From JBGLNJ01 sp041300525 (lineage in GTDB: Bacteria > Chloroflexota > Anaerolineae > Fen-1058), in the NCBI GenBank assembly GCA_041300525.1, contig JBGLNJ010000001.1:2232001-2296000 (forward strand): a DNA stretch of 64,000 nt, written 5' to 3'. The notes beneath the pieces are model-generated. The model did no database searches and was not told the origin of the DNA. It saw only the letters and a program-made list of their open reading frames with translations. The position numbers and the translations under genes were made by a program. This document shows, in pieces, positions 53,288-61,604 of the stretch (positions are counted from its first letter, which is position 1; every line of letters begins with the position of its first letter).

Positions 53288-53518
53288 ATCAGTCTCCTCT
53301 CGTGTGAAAATCGGGTGGGCACGTTATAACTAGATTATACATCTACTTGCGGCCAAAATGTAATGGGAAGATGGTCACAAATTTCCGGCTTCCTGGCGGC
53401 CAAGCTACCGCCACGGGTGATCGCCGACCGAAAAGCTGGTCCGCGTCCAACAAAAACGCAAGCGTTTTACGTTTTTCCTTTTGTGGTCACCCGTGCCGCC
53501 GCCTGAGATAATCCGAAA

Positions 53519-53576
53519 GCGCAATGTCAAAAAACGACGGATGCCGGAAGGTGGGACGTGGGCGACTTGCGAGATC
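53519..53576 (-). pseudogene. Class I/II aminotransferase N-terminal trace
   Basis: The minus strand encodes V-A-H-V-P-P-S-G-I-R-R-F and, after a one-base slip in a T run, D-I-A. This is the N-terminal segment of PLP aminotransferases that read V-P-P-S-G-I-R-x-F-F-D-I-A. Nothing of the catalytic part follows. With about 17 residues the assignment is suggestive only. Confidence 0.4.
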
Positions 53577-53616
53577 ACGTTACGCAGGGTTGTACGCCCA
53601 TTGAGCAAAAACAAAC

Positions 53617-53641
53617 GGGGCTGTCCCATTCGGACAGCCCC
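53617..53641 (-). terminator. Terminator of the pnt operon
   Basis: GGGGCTGTCC / GGACAGCCCC stem with CATTC loop; on the minus strand a T-rich run (GTTTGTTTTTG) follows. It lies about 100 bases after pntB. Confidence 0.85.
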
Positions 53642-53745
53642 CGTAAACTATACTTTGCCCAAGGACGCTTATTTCAGCAGCGTTTCTAGCGGTGTGTAGG
53701 GCAGGTCCGTTGTCAGTGTCGAGGCCCAGGGCTGGATCGGTCTCG

Positions 53746-55149
53746 TTAGTCTGTCAGGCCTTCGAGCAAAGTCGAGATGGTTGTGTTGGCATCTCCCAGC
53801 AGCATGATAGTCGTCGGCAACTGATAGAGTGGATTCTCGACGCCAGAATAGCCAGGCCGGTCGTCCAAGTTGCAAACGATCGCGCTTTTGGCTTCTTGCG
53901 CCATGAGGATCGGCATGCCGGAGATGGGCGAGCCGTCTTGCTGAATGGCGGCGGGATTGACCACGTCGCAGGAACCAACGATCAGGGCGACATCAATGTT
54001 CCTGAATTCCGGATTGATCGTGTCCATTTCCACTAATTTGTCATAGTCAACTTCGGCCTCGGCCAGAAGCACATTCATGTGGCCGGGCATTCTCCCCGCC
54101 ACTGGGTGAATGGCGAACTTGACCTCCACGCCGCGCTGTTCCAGTCGCCGCGCCAATTCGACCACCTTAAACTGCGCCTGCGCCAGGGCCATTCCGTAAC
54201 CTGGGATAATCACCACTTTCCCGGCCGTTTTCAATTTATCTATGGCGGCTTCCTGGGGCAACTGCACGGCCTTTGCCTCCGGCGCCGCCTCTACGGCTTG
54301 CGGCATTGTGGACACGGCGGCTCGACTGATCGAGCCGCTCCTGGCACCGATGAGCACGTTGAGCAGGCTACGGTTCATGGCCTTGCACATGATGTGAGTA
54401 AGAATCGAGCCGGACGCTGCCACTGTCGCGCCGCAGGCTATCAACAAGCGTTCTTGAATGACCGCGCCGCAAAAGGCGGCTGCCGCACCGGCCGTCGCGT
54501 TGAGGAGTGAAATCAACACCGGCATGTCGGCGCCGCCGATCCTGATGGAGAAAAGAATGCCGAGCAAGACAGATAGGGCCAGCAAAATCAATAGCAGCCA
54601 TGCCCCGGGGAGGGCTACACGGATTCCGATGAACACGCCCAAGATAAGCGTGAGGAGAGCCACCGCCAGGAGCAGGAACGAGTGTTGGGGCAGCACGACG
54701 GGCCGTTGATTGATCTTGTTGGACAGCTTGGCGCTGGCGATCATGCTGCCGCTAAAAGTCGCTGCTCCGATGATGAGGCCGAGCACTCCTGCTATCTTGC
54801 CAAAAGAAGTCAGGTGGGCGGTCGCACGGTTCAACTCGACGAACGAAACCAGGAAAGCTGCTATGCCGCCGGCTCCGTGTTGAAACGCAACCATCGCCGG
54901 AATCTGGATCATGTTCACCCGCATGGCGACGATGACGCCAACCGCGGAGCCGGCGAGAAGGGCCGTCACGACGATGCCCGGCGACAGTATCTTGTAGCGA
55001 TACAGGACGAGCAAAAAGGCTGCCAGAAGGGCCAGGGCGTTAATCATGTTGCCCGATCGCGCTCCCTTAGGGCTGTGGAAGAGCCTGAGCCCAACGATCA
55101 GAAGGAGGATGACCAACACATCAAAGAACAAACTGAGCCAGGTTCCCAT
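53746..55149 (-). CDS. pntB: NAD(P) transhydrogenase subunit beta
   Basis: 467 residues from ATG 55149 with GGGAGGG upstream; a start six codons earlier would place the ribosome site in the coding part. Nine or so membrane helices form domain II, followed by the NADP(H)-binding domain III with I-I-P-G-Y-G-M-A-L-A-Q-A-Q and P-V-A-G-R-M-P-G-H-M-N-V-L-L-A-E-A. The complex couples hydride transfer from NADH to NADP+ with proton entry. Third gene of a pntAA-pntAB-pntB operon. Confidence 0.95.
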   Translation of the reverse strand: MGTWLSLFFDVLVILLLIVGLRLFHSPKGARSGNMINALALLAAFLLVLYRYKILSPGIVVTALLAGSAVGVIVAMRVNMIQIPAMVAFQHGAGGIAAFLVSFVELNRATAHLTSFGKIAGVLGLIIGAATFSGSMIASAKLSNKINQRPVVLPQHSFLLLAVALLTLILGVFIGIRVALPGAWLLLILLALSVLLGILFSIRIGGADMPVLISLLNATAGAAAAFCGAVIQERLLIACGATVAASGSILTHIMCKAMNRSLLNVLIGARSGSISRAAVSTMPQAVEAAPEAKAVQLPQEAAIDKLKTAGKVVIIPGYGMALAQAQFKVVELARRLEQRGVEVKFAIHPVAGRMPGHMNVLLAEAEVDYDKLVEMDTINPEFRNIDVALIVGSCDVVNPAAIQQDGSPISGMPILMAQEAKSAIVCNLDDRPGYSGVENPLYQLPTTIMLLGDANTTISTLLEGLTD

Positions 55150-55227
55150 TAGGCTATTCCCTCCCATGTCCGATTTTCAAACCGCTCACACGCCTCTCGC
55201 TTGACCGTTCGATGTGTGCCGCACTCT

Positions 55228-55527
55228 TCAAGCCGGCCGTTCGGTTCCGGATTTTCTTTTAAAGAGTTTCAACATGCGATCGGTGATGACAAAACCGCCG
55301 ACAACATTAAAGGCAGCCATGGCGATGGCCAGGGCGCCCAGGAGTTTATCGGCCAACGTGGTTTCGACCGCAAAGAGCAGCAGTGCTCCCAAAATTGTCA
55401 CAGCCGAGATGGCGTTGGTCATGGACATCAACGGCGTGTGCAAAAGCGGCGGCACTTTCGAAATCAGCAGGTAGCCAATCCCGAAAGAGATCACAAACAC
55501 AGACACCATGATCAACAGTTCGGCCAT
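55228..55527 (-). CDS. pntAB: NAD(P) transhydrogenase subunit alpha part 2
   Basis: 99 residues with three to four helices. I-S-K-V-P-P-L-L-H-T-P-L-M-S-M-T-N-A-I-S and the final F-V-I-T-D-R-M-L-K-L-F match PntAB, the small membrane piece of the split alpha subunit as in Rhodospirillum. It forms the proton channel with PntB. The 138-base spacer to pntAA contains a double hairpin. Confidence 0.95.
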   Translation of the reverse strand: MAELLIMVSVFVISFGIGYLLISKVPPLLHTPLMSMTNAISAVTILGALLLFAVETTLADKLLGALAIAMAAFNVVGGFVITDRMLKLFKRKSGTERPA

Positions 55528-55553
55528 TTTGCGTCCTTTTCCTTAACTATCCA

Positions 55554-55599
55554 TAGTGGCGACTTGTCGCCTGGACCTACGAGCGGCAAGCCGCCACTA
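55554..55599. repeat. Double hairpin between pntAA and pntAB
   Basis: Outer arms TAGTGGC / GCCACTA enclose two inner hairpins, GGCGAC-TT-GTCGCC (55558-55571) and GCGGC-AA-GCCGC (55583-55594). REP-like element or mRNA processing/stability signal within the operon. Confidence 0.8.
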
Positions 55600-55665
55600 C
55601 GATAGACTCTTGTGCCTGAGCAAGCACCTTTTCCTTGCGAACGGGGCGACCTGTCCGCCCGTGGG

Positions 55666-56826
55666 TCACTTTTCTCCCATCGCCTTGAGTGCGCCGGCGA
55701 AAACGATCTTGCCCTTGTAAGTGACCAACGAGTTTTTGACAATCTCGTCTTCCATGTCAAAGCTGCCAGGGCCTTTCTTGAACAGGTTCTCGACGTAATA
55801 GTACATGTTATTGGCGTAAAGCCAACTGGAGTGAACGGCCACACTGCCTGGGATGTTGGCCACGCCGCAAACTGTCACGCCGTATTTTTCCACGGTGCGG
55901 CCACTTTCAGTCACTGCGCAGTTGCCTCCCTGGTCAATGGAGACGTCTACGATGACCGACCCCGGCTTCTTCTTGGCCACCATCTCCTCGGTGATGAGAA
56001 TGGGTGCGATCTCTCCTGGCACCAGCGCGCTGAGGATGATAATGTCCGCCGCCTCCACGTAGGGAGCAATTGCCTGGCGCTCTTTTTCCACCCAATCCGG
56101 CGTCAACGCCTGGGCATAGCCGCCCTCGCCGACCGCCAGTGCGGCCGGAGTCTCGAAGCCAACGGCTTTAGCACCGAGGCTGGCAGCATCCTTGCGGGCG
56201 TTTTCGCGGATGTCAACGGCCTCGACCACGCCGCCCAGCCGTTTGGCCGTGGCGATCGCCTGCAAACCAACCACGCCAGCGCCGATCATCAGCGCCTTGG
56301 CGGGCTGGATCGCACCGATGGCAGTGCCGATCATGGGCATGAACTTGGGCAGGTACGAAGCCGCGATCAGCACCGATTTGTAGCCGGTGACGGTGCTCAT
56401 GGAGGTCAATGCATCCATTCGCTGGGCCCGCGAGGTGCGCGGAATGCCATCCATCGTGAAAGAAGTGATGTTCTTGTCCCTCAGCGTCCGGATCATCTCG
56501 TGAATGTTAGGCGCGGCGGGATGCAGGAAGGTGATCAGAGCGCCGCCTGCACGCAACATGCTCACCTCGGTCTTTCCGACTGTGGGGTTCAAGTAGGGTT
56601 GCTTGACTTTCAGGATGAGGTCGGCTTTGGCAAACAACTCCACCACGTCGGCCAAGATGCTGGCGCCGGCCTTTTTGTATTCGTCATCCGAAACAAAGAT
56701 GCCAGCGCCGGCCCCCGATTCCACAGCGACCTCAAATCCCAATTTGAGGTATTTGGCTACGGTCTCTGGTATGGCGGCGACACGTCGTTCGCCCGGCAGA
56801 ATTTCTTTGGGTATTCCGATTAGCAT
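55666..56826 (-). CDS. pntAA: NAD(P) transhydrogenase subunit alpha part 1
   Basis: 386 residues from ATG 56826 with GGAGG upstream. It is the soluble NAD(H)-binding domain I, related to alanine dehydrogenase: I-G-I-P-K-E at the start, M-I-G-A-G-V-V-G-L-Q-A as the dinucleotide-binding loop, and V-D-V-S-I-D-Q-G-G-N-C. Promoter-proximal gene of the pnt operon. A long plus-strand frame across it is antisense. Confidence 0.95.
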   Translation of the reverse strand: MLIGIPKEILPGERRVAAIPETVAKYLKLGFEVAVESGAGAGIFVSDDEYKKAGASILADVVELFAKADLILKVKQPYLNPTVGKTEVSMLRAGGALITFLHPAAPNIHEMIRTLRDKNITSFTMDGIPRTSRAQRMDALTSMSTVTGYKSVLIAASYLPKFMPMIGTAIGAIQPAKALMIGAGVVGLQAIATAKRLGGVVEAVDIRENARKDAASLGAKAVGFETPAALAVGEGGYAQALTPDWVEKERQAIAPYVEAADIIILSALVPGEIAPILITEEMVAKKKPGSVIVDVSIDQGGNCAVTESGRTVEKYGVTVCGVANIPGSVAVHSSWLYANNMYYYVENLFKKGPGSFDMEDEIVKNSLVTYKGKIVFAGALKAMGEK

Positions 56827-57094
56827 AGTGAACCTCCGTTTTTGATAGTTGGCGGTTGTTTTCAATTCGAGCGCAGGCCAGCGATCTTTGGTAGCCGGAT
56901 GTTTCGTAGGATTAGCCAACTTGTCCTACCCGCTCGAATGCTCTGCTGCTAGTAAGCGTACATTCCAAAGGTTACATTACTTGTGCCCGTTTGTCAGGTG
57001 ACATCGCACACCACAATCGCGTTACGTTTTTCACATAGCGCAGTTGTCGGCTGACTGAATCGGGAGAGATGAGCGTTACGGGGACGATTTGTTG

Positions 57095-57646
57095 CTAATT
57101 GACGCCGTCGGCGCGTTGGAGCGCGACGAGCAGCCGTTCTTCTTCGTCCTGCGGCGCATGGCGCAGCGGCTCCTGATGGCGTCGGATGAGCGAGACTGTC
57201 AGCAGGCCGCACCCGGCCTGGGCGGCCCATTTCGCGCCAATTTCGGCATGCTGGCGGTGAACGATAAACGGCCGACGCCAGCCACGCGGCTCGCCACGGG
57301 TGAGCCATGCGAGCACGCCCGGCGCAAAGCGCGCGCTCAACACAATGATCGCGCGATGCCAGGGGTAAAGCCTAGCCGCAGATTTGCCCACGTCGTGCAA
57401 GAGCGCCGCAGCCAACACACCCGGTTCGGCATGGCCTTGCCGGCGCAGCATCCGCATCACATTGAGGCTGTGACGCTGATCAAAGACGCTCATCCGGCGG
57501 AAGAGTTTTTGCGCATCCGGGGCTAGGACCTCGTCGGCCTCGCGTAGATCGTCAGGCGAGACGCGGGCCAGCAGGGCACTAAAAAACTGGCGCACGCGGT
57601 AAGTGGCAGACACAGTGGCACTCAAGACCTCCGAGGTTTCCGCCAA
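57095..57646 (-). CDS. HD domain protein
   Basis: About 183 residues. L-L-H-D-V-G-K-S at residues 83-90 is the metal-binding H-D motif, with an upstream His in Q-R-H-S-L-N-V and later His residues in R-H-Q-E. HD proteins hydrolyse phosphate esters in nucleotides or act in signalling. The first residues of the longest frame (M-A-E-T-S-E-V) are encoded by the palindrome at 57625-57674, so the real start is uncertain; a GTG near 57613 is an alternative. Confidence 0.75.
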   Translation of the reverse strand: MAETSEVLSATVSATYRVRQFFSALLARVSPDDLREADEVLAPDAQKLFRRMSVFDQRHSLNVMRMLRRQGHAEPGVLAAALLHDVGKSAARLYPWHRAIIVLSARFAPGVLAWLTRGEPRGWRRPFIVHRQHAEIGAKWAAQAGCGLLTVSLIRRHQEPLRHAPQDEEERLLVALQRADGVN

Positions 57647-57674
57647 CCGGCATGATCGGGCAACCTCGGAGGTC
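57625..57674. repeat. Inverted repeat GACCTCCGAGGTT
   Basis: Arms GACCTCCGAGGTT (57626-57638) and its exact complement (57662-57674) with a 23-base centre, between the HD and M50 genes. Same AGACCT...AGGTT design as 32404. Confidence 0.9.
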
Positions 57675-57680
57675 GGAAAT

Positions 57681-58304
57681 TCAGAATCCCAGGATCAGCC
57701 GCTCCAGGAAAAACATGGGCGGCCCCATCAGCAAGCCGATCACGCCGAGAAAGACTAGCGCCAACACAATCATGATGCCATATTGTTCCAGCCTCAGGAT
57801 ATACTCACCCCACTGCGGCGGCAGTATGGCTACGGCGATGCGCGATCCATCCAGCGGCGGGATCGGAATCAAGTTAAACACCGCCAGCGCAATGTTGACG
57901 ACGACAAAGTTGATGAGCAACTGGGCCAAAAAGCCGCCTGGAATCAAATGGAACCGGAAAGGAAGAGCGACCAGCGCGGCCAGGGCAAGGTTGGACATTG
58001 GCCCGGCCAGTGCGACAAGCGCAAAGCCAGTGGTCGAGTTGCCGCTGCGATAGAGGCCATAAGGATTGACCGGCACTGGCTTGGCCCACCCAAAGCCACC
58101 CAGCATAATCATGATCGCGCCGATGGGGTCCAGGTGGTCGAGCGGATTAAAGCTCAATCTCCCGTAATCGCGCGCGGTCACGTCGCCCAGACGATAGGCC
58201 ATGAGGGCATGCGCCAATTCATGCACCGGCAGCGCGATGAGCAGGATCAGCAAGCGGGATAACAGCACTTCTGGCCGCAAGAGCGACCCGATATCAATTG
58301 GCAT
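57681..58304 (-). CDS. Site-2 protease family (M50) membrane protease
   Basis: 207 residues from ATG 58304 (AAAGGA upstream). H-E-L-A-H is the zinc-binding motif in the first helix region, and N-L-I-P-I-P-P-L-D-G the second catalytic motif. It is a compact M50B protein of the kind encoded widely in Chloroflexota and Firmicutes, without PDZ or CBS domain. It cleaves membrane proteins; target unknown. It lies in a minus-strand row with the carboxylase genes. Confidence 0.9.
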   Translation of the reverse strand: MPIDIGSLLRPEVLLSRLLILLIALPVHELAHALMAYRLGDVTARDYGRLSFNPLDHLDPIGAIMIMLGGFGWAKPVPVNPYGLYRSGNSTTGFALVALAGPMSNLALAALVALPFRFHLIPGGFLAQLLINFVVVNIALAVFNLIPIPPLDGSRIAVAILPPQWGEYILRLEQYGIMIVLALVFLGVIGLLMGPPMFFLERLILGF

Positions 58305-58343
58305 CGGCAATCCTTTGGGACGTAATCGTCAGACAGGCGGGTA

Positions 58344-58802
58344 TTATAACACAAACACACTATCGAGGCGCATGGTATAATGGCGGTGCAAGGTGCAAGA
58401 GGCAAGCAGCCTACTCACCGACTCATTAACTGGACTTTGGCAAGTTTTCAGCCTGCTTGGGTAGAAAGTAAAACTTGACACAGGGGCCACTTTGCGGCAA
58501 AGTTGGGGCACCACAACACCAACTACTTCGCCTGTGTCGGCGTCTACAATCAGTTCACCCACCCGCCCCCTCATTCCTTTGGCCGGAGTGCCAAACAACA
58601 CCGGCACACGCCAGTGCAACGTTGCACCCACGATCAATTCAGGGTCGCCGGCAGCCAGCATATTGCCTGCATTCATAGCCAGGAATCGGTTGGCTTTTTG
58701 CTTCGCCACTGCCGCCGAGATGTTGAACTGCGTCATGACCTCGATTTTGAGCGAGACAGCGCTTCCTGGCGGGATCATTGTGGTCGGTATTTCAACACTC
58801 AT
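58344..58802 (-). CDS. Small protein of unknown function, C-terminus replaced by repeat
   Basis: 152 residues from ATG 58802, GGAGG upstream. The first 110 residues look natural (F-L-A-M-N-A-G-N-M-L-A-A-G-D-P-E-L, then G-R-V-G-E-L-I-V-D-A-D-T-G-E-V-V-G), the latter resembling a PRC-barrel or PepSY-type strand pair. The last 15-20 residues (L-L-A-S-C-T-L-H) come from a TGCAAGA-type heptamer array. Family not recognised. Confidence 0.6.
   Translation of the reverse strand: MSVEIPTTMIPPGSAVSLKIEVMTQFNISAAVAKQKANRFLAMNAGNMLAAGDPELIVGATLHWRVPVLFGTPAKGMRGRVGELIVDADTGEVVGVVVPQLCRKVAPVSSFTFYPSRLKTCQSPVNESVSRLLASCTLHRHYTMRLDSVFVL
58387..58407. repeat. Heptamer array TGCAAGA, three units
   Basis: Units TGCAAGG, TGCAAGA, GGCAAGC at the 3' end of the gene at 58344, read in frame on the minus strand. 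Confidence 0.7.
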
Positions 58803-58855
58803 TGTCTTGCGCCTCCTCCATATGGCCGCGCCCCTGGTGCGGCACATTCGCGTTT

Positions 58856-59353
58856 TCACGTGACCGTGACCAGCAATTGGTTCTGATCCACGCTCTGGCG
58901 GCTCTGAACGCGCACGCCGGACACAGTCGCATCGCGCGGAGCTTTGATCTCGTTTTCCATCTTCATGGATTCGAGGACCACCAGCACGTCGCCCTTTTTG
59001 ACCGGCTGCCCCTCCATCACCGGGATAGCGACGACGAGGCCCGGCATCGGCGCCTTGATTTGCAGCTCGCCGCTGCCTGGCATGAACCCGCGTGAAGCCT
59101 GCGCCAGCCGCCGCGCTCGCTCGTCCTCGACGCGCACATTGAACAGGTGGCCCGAAAGCAGCACTTGATACTCGCCGCTCTCTTCGTTCACCAGGACTTC
59201 GTAAGAGCTGTGATCGAGCAACAACGAGAACGCGGTGGCTTGGTCCAGCGAGAAAAAGTCCACCGGCATCAATTCCCCGTCCACGGTCACCTGATTTTCC
59301 TGGTTCACGTCTATGACAAAAGTCTGATTGTCGATACTGGTCGAGTACTTCAC
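58856..59353 (-). CDS. Biotin carboxyl carrier protein
   Basis: 165 residues from GTG 59353 with GGGAGA upstream. The C-terminal biotinyl domain has the V-L-E-S-M-K-M-E-N-E-I motif with biotinylated Lys131, preceded by A-P-M-P-G-L-V. The N-terminal half is a linker region as in carriers of acyl-CoA carboxylases. It carries the carboxyl group from the biotin carboxylase (next gene upstream) to the carboxyltransferase at 61605. Confidence 0.92.
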   Translation of the reverse strand: MKYSTSIDNQTFVIDVNQENQVTVDGELMPVDFFSLDQATAFSLLLDHSSYEVLVNEESGEYQVLLSGHLFNVRVEDERARRLAQASRGFMPGSGELQIKAPMPGLVVAIPVMEGQPVKKGDVLVVLESMKMENEIKAPRDATVSGVRVQSRQSVDQNQLLVTVT

Positions 59354-59385
59354 TCTGGTCTCCCGTGCTCGCGCTCCGACGATGA

Positions 59386-60885
59386 CTACCGAGTCGCCTG
59401 GCTGCGCCCAGCCAGCTTCCAGTTGCTCGCGTCGCGCGCGGGGCCGCGCACGATCTGCGCCGCCTGCTGCCCGCGTTGGTGCGCCACCAGCGTGGCGACG
59501 ATAGCGGCCACGCGCGGCAGTTCCTCCGAGATGTTCTCGTCTATCGAAAAGCGCTGCTCGACAAAGGTCGTATCGAATTGGCCGCCATGAAAACGGTGGC
59601 TTTCCATGATCGCCTGATGGAACGGGATATTGGTCCTGATGCCGATGACGCGATACTCGCGCAGCGCGCGGCGCATCCGCACAATCGCCTCGCCGCGCGT
59701 CTCGCCCCACACGACGATCTTGGCCAGCAGCGAATCATAGTACGGCGTGATCTCGCTGCCTTCGTCCACGCCGCTGTCCACGCGCACGCCCGGCCCGGCC
59801 GGGCGGCTGAGCGTGTGGATGTGCCCGGTCGAGGGCAGGAAATTGTTGAACGGGTCCTCGGCATTGATGCGGCACTCGATGGCCCATCCATTGAGATGGA
59901 TGTCGTCCTGGGTGTAGTGCAACTTGCGCCCGCGCGCGATGCGGATTTGCTCTTTGACAATGTCCACGCCGGTGACCGCCTCTGTGACCGGGTGCTCCAC
60001 CTGCAAGCGCGTGTTCATTTCCAAAAAGAAAAAGTTCTTGTCCTTGTCCAACAGAAACTCGATCGTGCCTGCGTTGATATAGTTGACGGCTTGCGCCGCG
60101 CGCACGGCGACTTCACCCATGCGGCAGCGCAGATCGGCATCCACAATGGGCGAAGGGGATTCTTCGATGAGCTTTTGGTGGCGGCGCTGGATCGAACATT
60201 CGCGCTCGCCCAGGTGGATGCAGTTGCCATGTTGATCGGCCAGCAATTGGATTTCCACGTGCCGCGCGCCTTCGACGACTTGCTCAAGGTACACCGCGCC
60301 ATCGCCGAACGAGGCCTCGGCCTCGCGCCGCGCCGAAGTCAACGCGCGCGGCAGGTCTTGCAATCGCTCGACCAGCCGCATCCCCTTGCCGCCGCCGCCC
60401 GCGGTCGCCTTGATGAGGAGGGGAAAACCCACTTGCGGAGCGACGGCCAGAATCTCTTCGTCCCGCAGACCGCCCTCGCCTTCCGTGCCAGGGACGACCG
60501 GCACACCGGCCTTTTGCACCGTCATGCGCGCCACGGCCTTGTCGCCCATCGCGCCGATGGCCGAAGGGGATGGGCCAATGAAGGCGATCTTGTTCTCCGC
60601 ACAGGCCATCGCAAATTCGGGCCGCTCGGCCAGGAAGCCATAACCGGGATGAACGGCATCTGCGCCGGAGCGCCGAGCGGCGTCCAAGATACGGTCAATC
60701 CGCAAGTAACTTTCGCGCGCGGGGGCCGGGCCGATATAGTATGCTTCGTCGGCATAACGCACATGCAACGCGCTACGATCCACGTCCGAATACACCGCCA
60801 CCGTCTTGATGCCCAGCTCGCGGCAGGCGCGAATGATGCGGATGGCGATCTCGCCCCGGTTCGCGATCAGAATTTTTGTAAACAT
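59386..60885 (-). CDS. Biotin carboxylase subunit of acyl-CoA carboxylase
   Basis: 499 residues. I-A-N-R-G-E-I-A-I-R-I at the start, the ATP-binding loop G-G-G-G-K-G-M-R and E-M-N-T-R-L-Q-V-E-H-P-V-T-E are the biotin carboxylase hallmarks. It carboxylates the biotin on the carrier with ATP and bicarbonate. The carrier gene follows after 32 bases and the carboxyltransferase lies just upstream, so together they form a three-part acyl-CoA carboxylase, probably for propionyl-CoA. The 475-residue plus-strand frame across it is antisense. Confidence 0.95.
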   Translation of the reverse strand: MFTKILIANRGEIAIRIIRACRELGIKTVAVYSDVDRSALHVRYADEAYYIGPAPARESYLRIDRILDAARRSGADAVHPGYGFLAERPEFAMACAENKIAFIGPSPSAIGAMGDKAVARMTVQKAGVPVVPGTEGEGGLRDEEILAVAPQVGFPLLIKATAGGGGKGMRLVERLQDLPRALTSARREAEASFGDGAVYLEQVVEGARHVEIQLLADQHGNCIHLGERECSIQRRHQKLIEESPSPIVDADLRCRMGEVAVRAAQAVNYINAGTIEFLLDKDKNFFFLEMNTRLQVEHPVTEAVTGVDIVKEQIRIARGRKLHYTQDDIHLNGWAIECRINAEDPFNNFLPSTGHIHTLSRPAGPGVRVDSGVDEGSEITPYYDSLLAKIVVWGETRGEAIVRMRRALREYRVIGIRTNIPFHQAIMESHRFHGGQFDTTFVEQRFSIDENISEELPRVAAIVATLVAHQRGQQAAQIVRGPARDASNWKLAGRSQATR

Positions 60886-60895
60886 TCAACCTCTG

Positions 60896-60960
60896 ATACG
60901 TAGTGCGTGCTGCGTATTCCGTGTTCCGTTTACACACACAAAGCACGGAACACGCAATAC
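60896..60960. repeat. Heptamer array folding back on itself (GTATTCCGTGTTCCGT)
   Basis: Units TGCGTGC, TGCGTAT, TCCGTGT, TCCGTTT and then their approximate reverse complements (CGGAACA, CGCAATA). Fills the spacer between biotin carboxylase and the ComEA-like gene. Confidence 0.75.
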
Positions 60961-60968
60961 AGATTATA

Positions 60969-61523
60969 TCACGGCTCGACCGTGACCAAATCCTTCAGCC
61001 CCTCGAACGTCACATCACCGATGCTGCTCACGTTCTTCAAATCTTCGACTTTCTTGAACGGCCCGGTCTTGGTGCGGTAATCTATGATGCGCTGCGCGGT
61101 GGCGGGGCCGATCTTGGGCAGCGTATCCAGGTCGGCCAGCGTGGCTGTGTTGATGTTGACGCGCGTCACGCCCGGCGCGGCCGCCACATTCATCGTCGTG
61201 GGCTGACTCGTTTCACCCTTGCGCGGCACGTGAATCTGCTGCTGGTCGCGCACTTCAAGCGCCAGGTTGATGCGGTCGAGGTCGGCGTCTGTTCCCGCGC
61301 CACCGGCAGCTTTGATCACATCGTCCACCAGGCTGCGCGGCGCCAGCGTATAGACGCCGGGCGTTTTCACCGCGCCGCTGACGTACACGCGCACCGGCGC
61401 AATGGTCGGCGGCGCAGTCGGCGCGGCGGTCGGCGGCGGTACGACGACGATGGGCGCCGTCTGTTGGCACGCCGTGAGGGCCAGGAGACATACGCTGAGG
61501 AGCAATCGTCGCCACTTCACCAT
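60969..61523 (-). CDS. ComEA-like lipoprotein with SLBB and helix-hairpin-helix domains
   Basis: 184 residues from ATG 61523 (AAAGGAG upstream). A signal peptide ends in the lipobox A-L-T-A-C. An SLBB domain (about 44-100, with V-S-G-A-V-K-T-P-G-V-Y) is followed by a C-terminal HhH pair (N-I-N-T-A-T-L-A-D-L, then I-G-P-A-T-A-Q-R-I-I-D-Y), the DNA-binding part of competence protein ComEA. It likely binds incoming DNA at the cell surface. It interrupts the carboxylase cluster. Confidence 0.85.
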   Translation of the reverse strand: MVKWRRLLLSVCLLALTACQQTAPIVVVPPPTAAPTAPPTIAPVRVYVSGAVKTPGVYTLAPRSLVDDVIKAAGGAGTDADLDRINLALEVRDQQQIHVPRKGETSQPTTMNVAAAPGVTRVNINTATLADLDTLPKIGPATAQRIIDYRTKTGPFKKVEDLKNVSSIGDVTFEGLKDLVTVEP

Positions 61524-61537
61524 CGTATCACTCCTTT

Positions 61538-61590
61538 CCACGTGTTTCGTATTCCATGTTCCGCCACGCAATACAAAACACGCAATAGGC
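61538..61590. repeat. Heptamer array with inverted halves (CGTGTTTCGTATT)
   Basis: CGTGTTTCGTATT pairs with AATACAAAACACG with one mismatch. Lies between the ComEA-like and carboxyltransferase genes. Confidence 0.75.
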
Positions 61591-61604
61591 CGACTGTCCT
61601 TGAT

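Larger units (their letters stand above)
53288..53745. other. Spacer with terminator and aminotransferase trace
   Basis: About 460 bases. It holds a TATAAT-like box on the minus strand (53339-53334) upstream of the toast-rack gene, the aminotransferase trace at 53519-53576 and the minus-strand terminator at 53617-53641. No complete gene is seen. Confidence 0.6.

Noticed and set aside
55612..56823. 403-codon plus-strand frame across pntAA
   Set aside because: Antisense of a conserved gene, with His/Gly-rich composition typical of shadow frames.
59476..60903. 475-codon plus-strand frame across the biotin carboxylase
   Set aside because: It is the antisense of a fully conserved gene; such long frames are expected in high-GC DNA, and it has no ribosome site.
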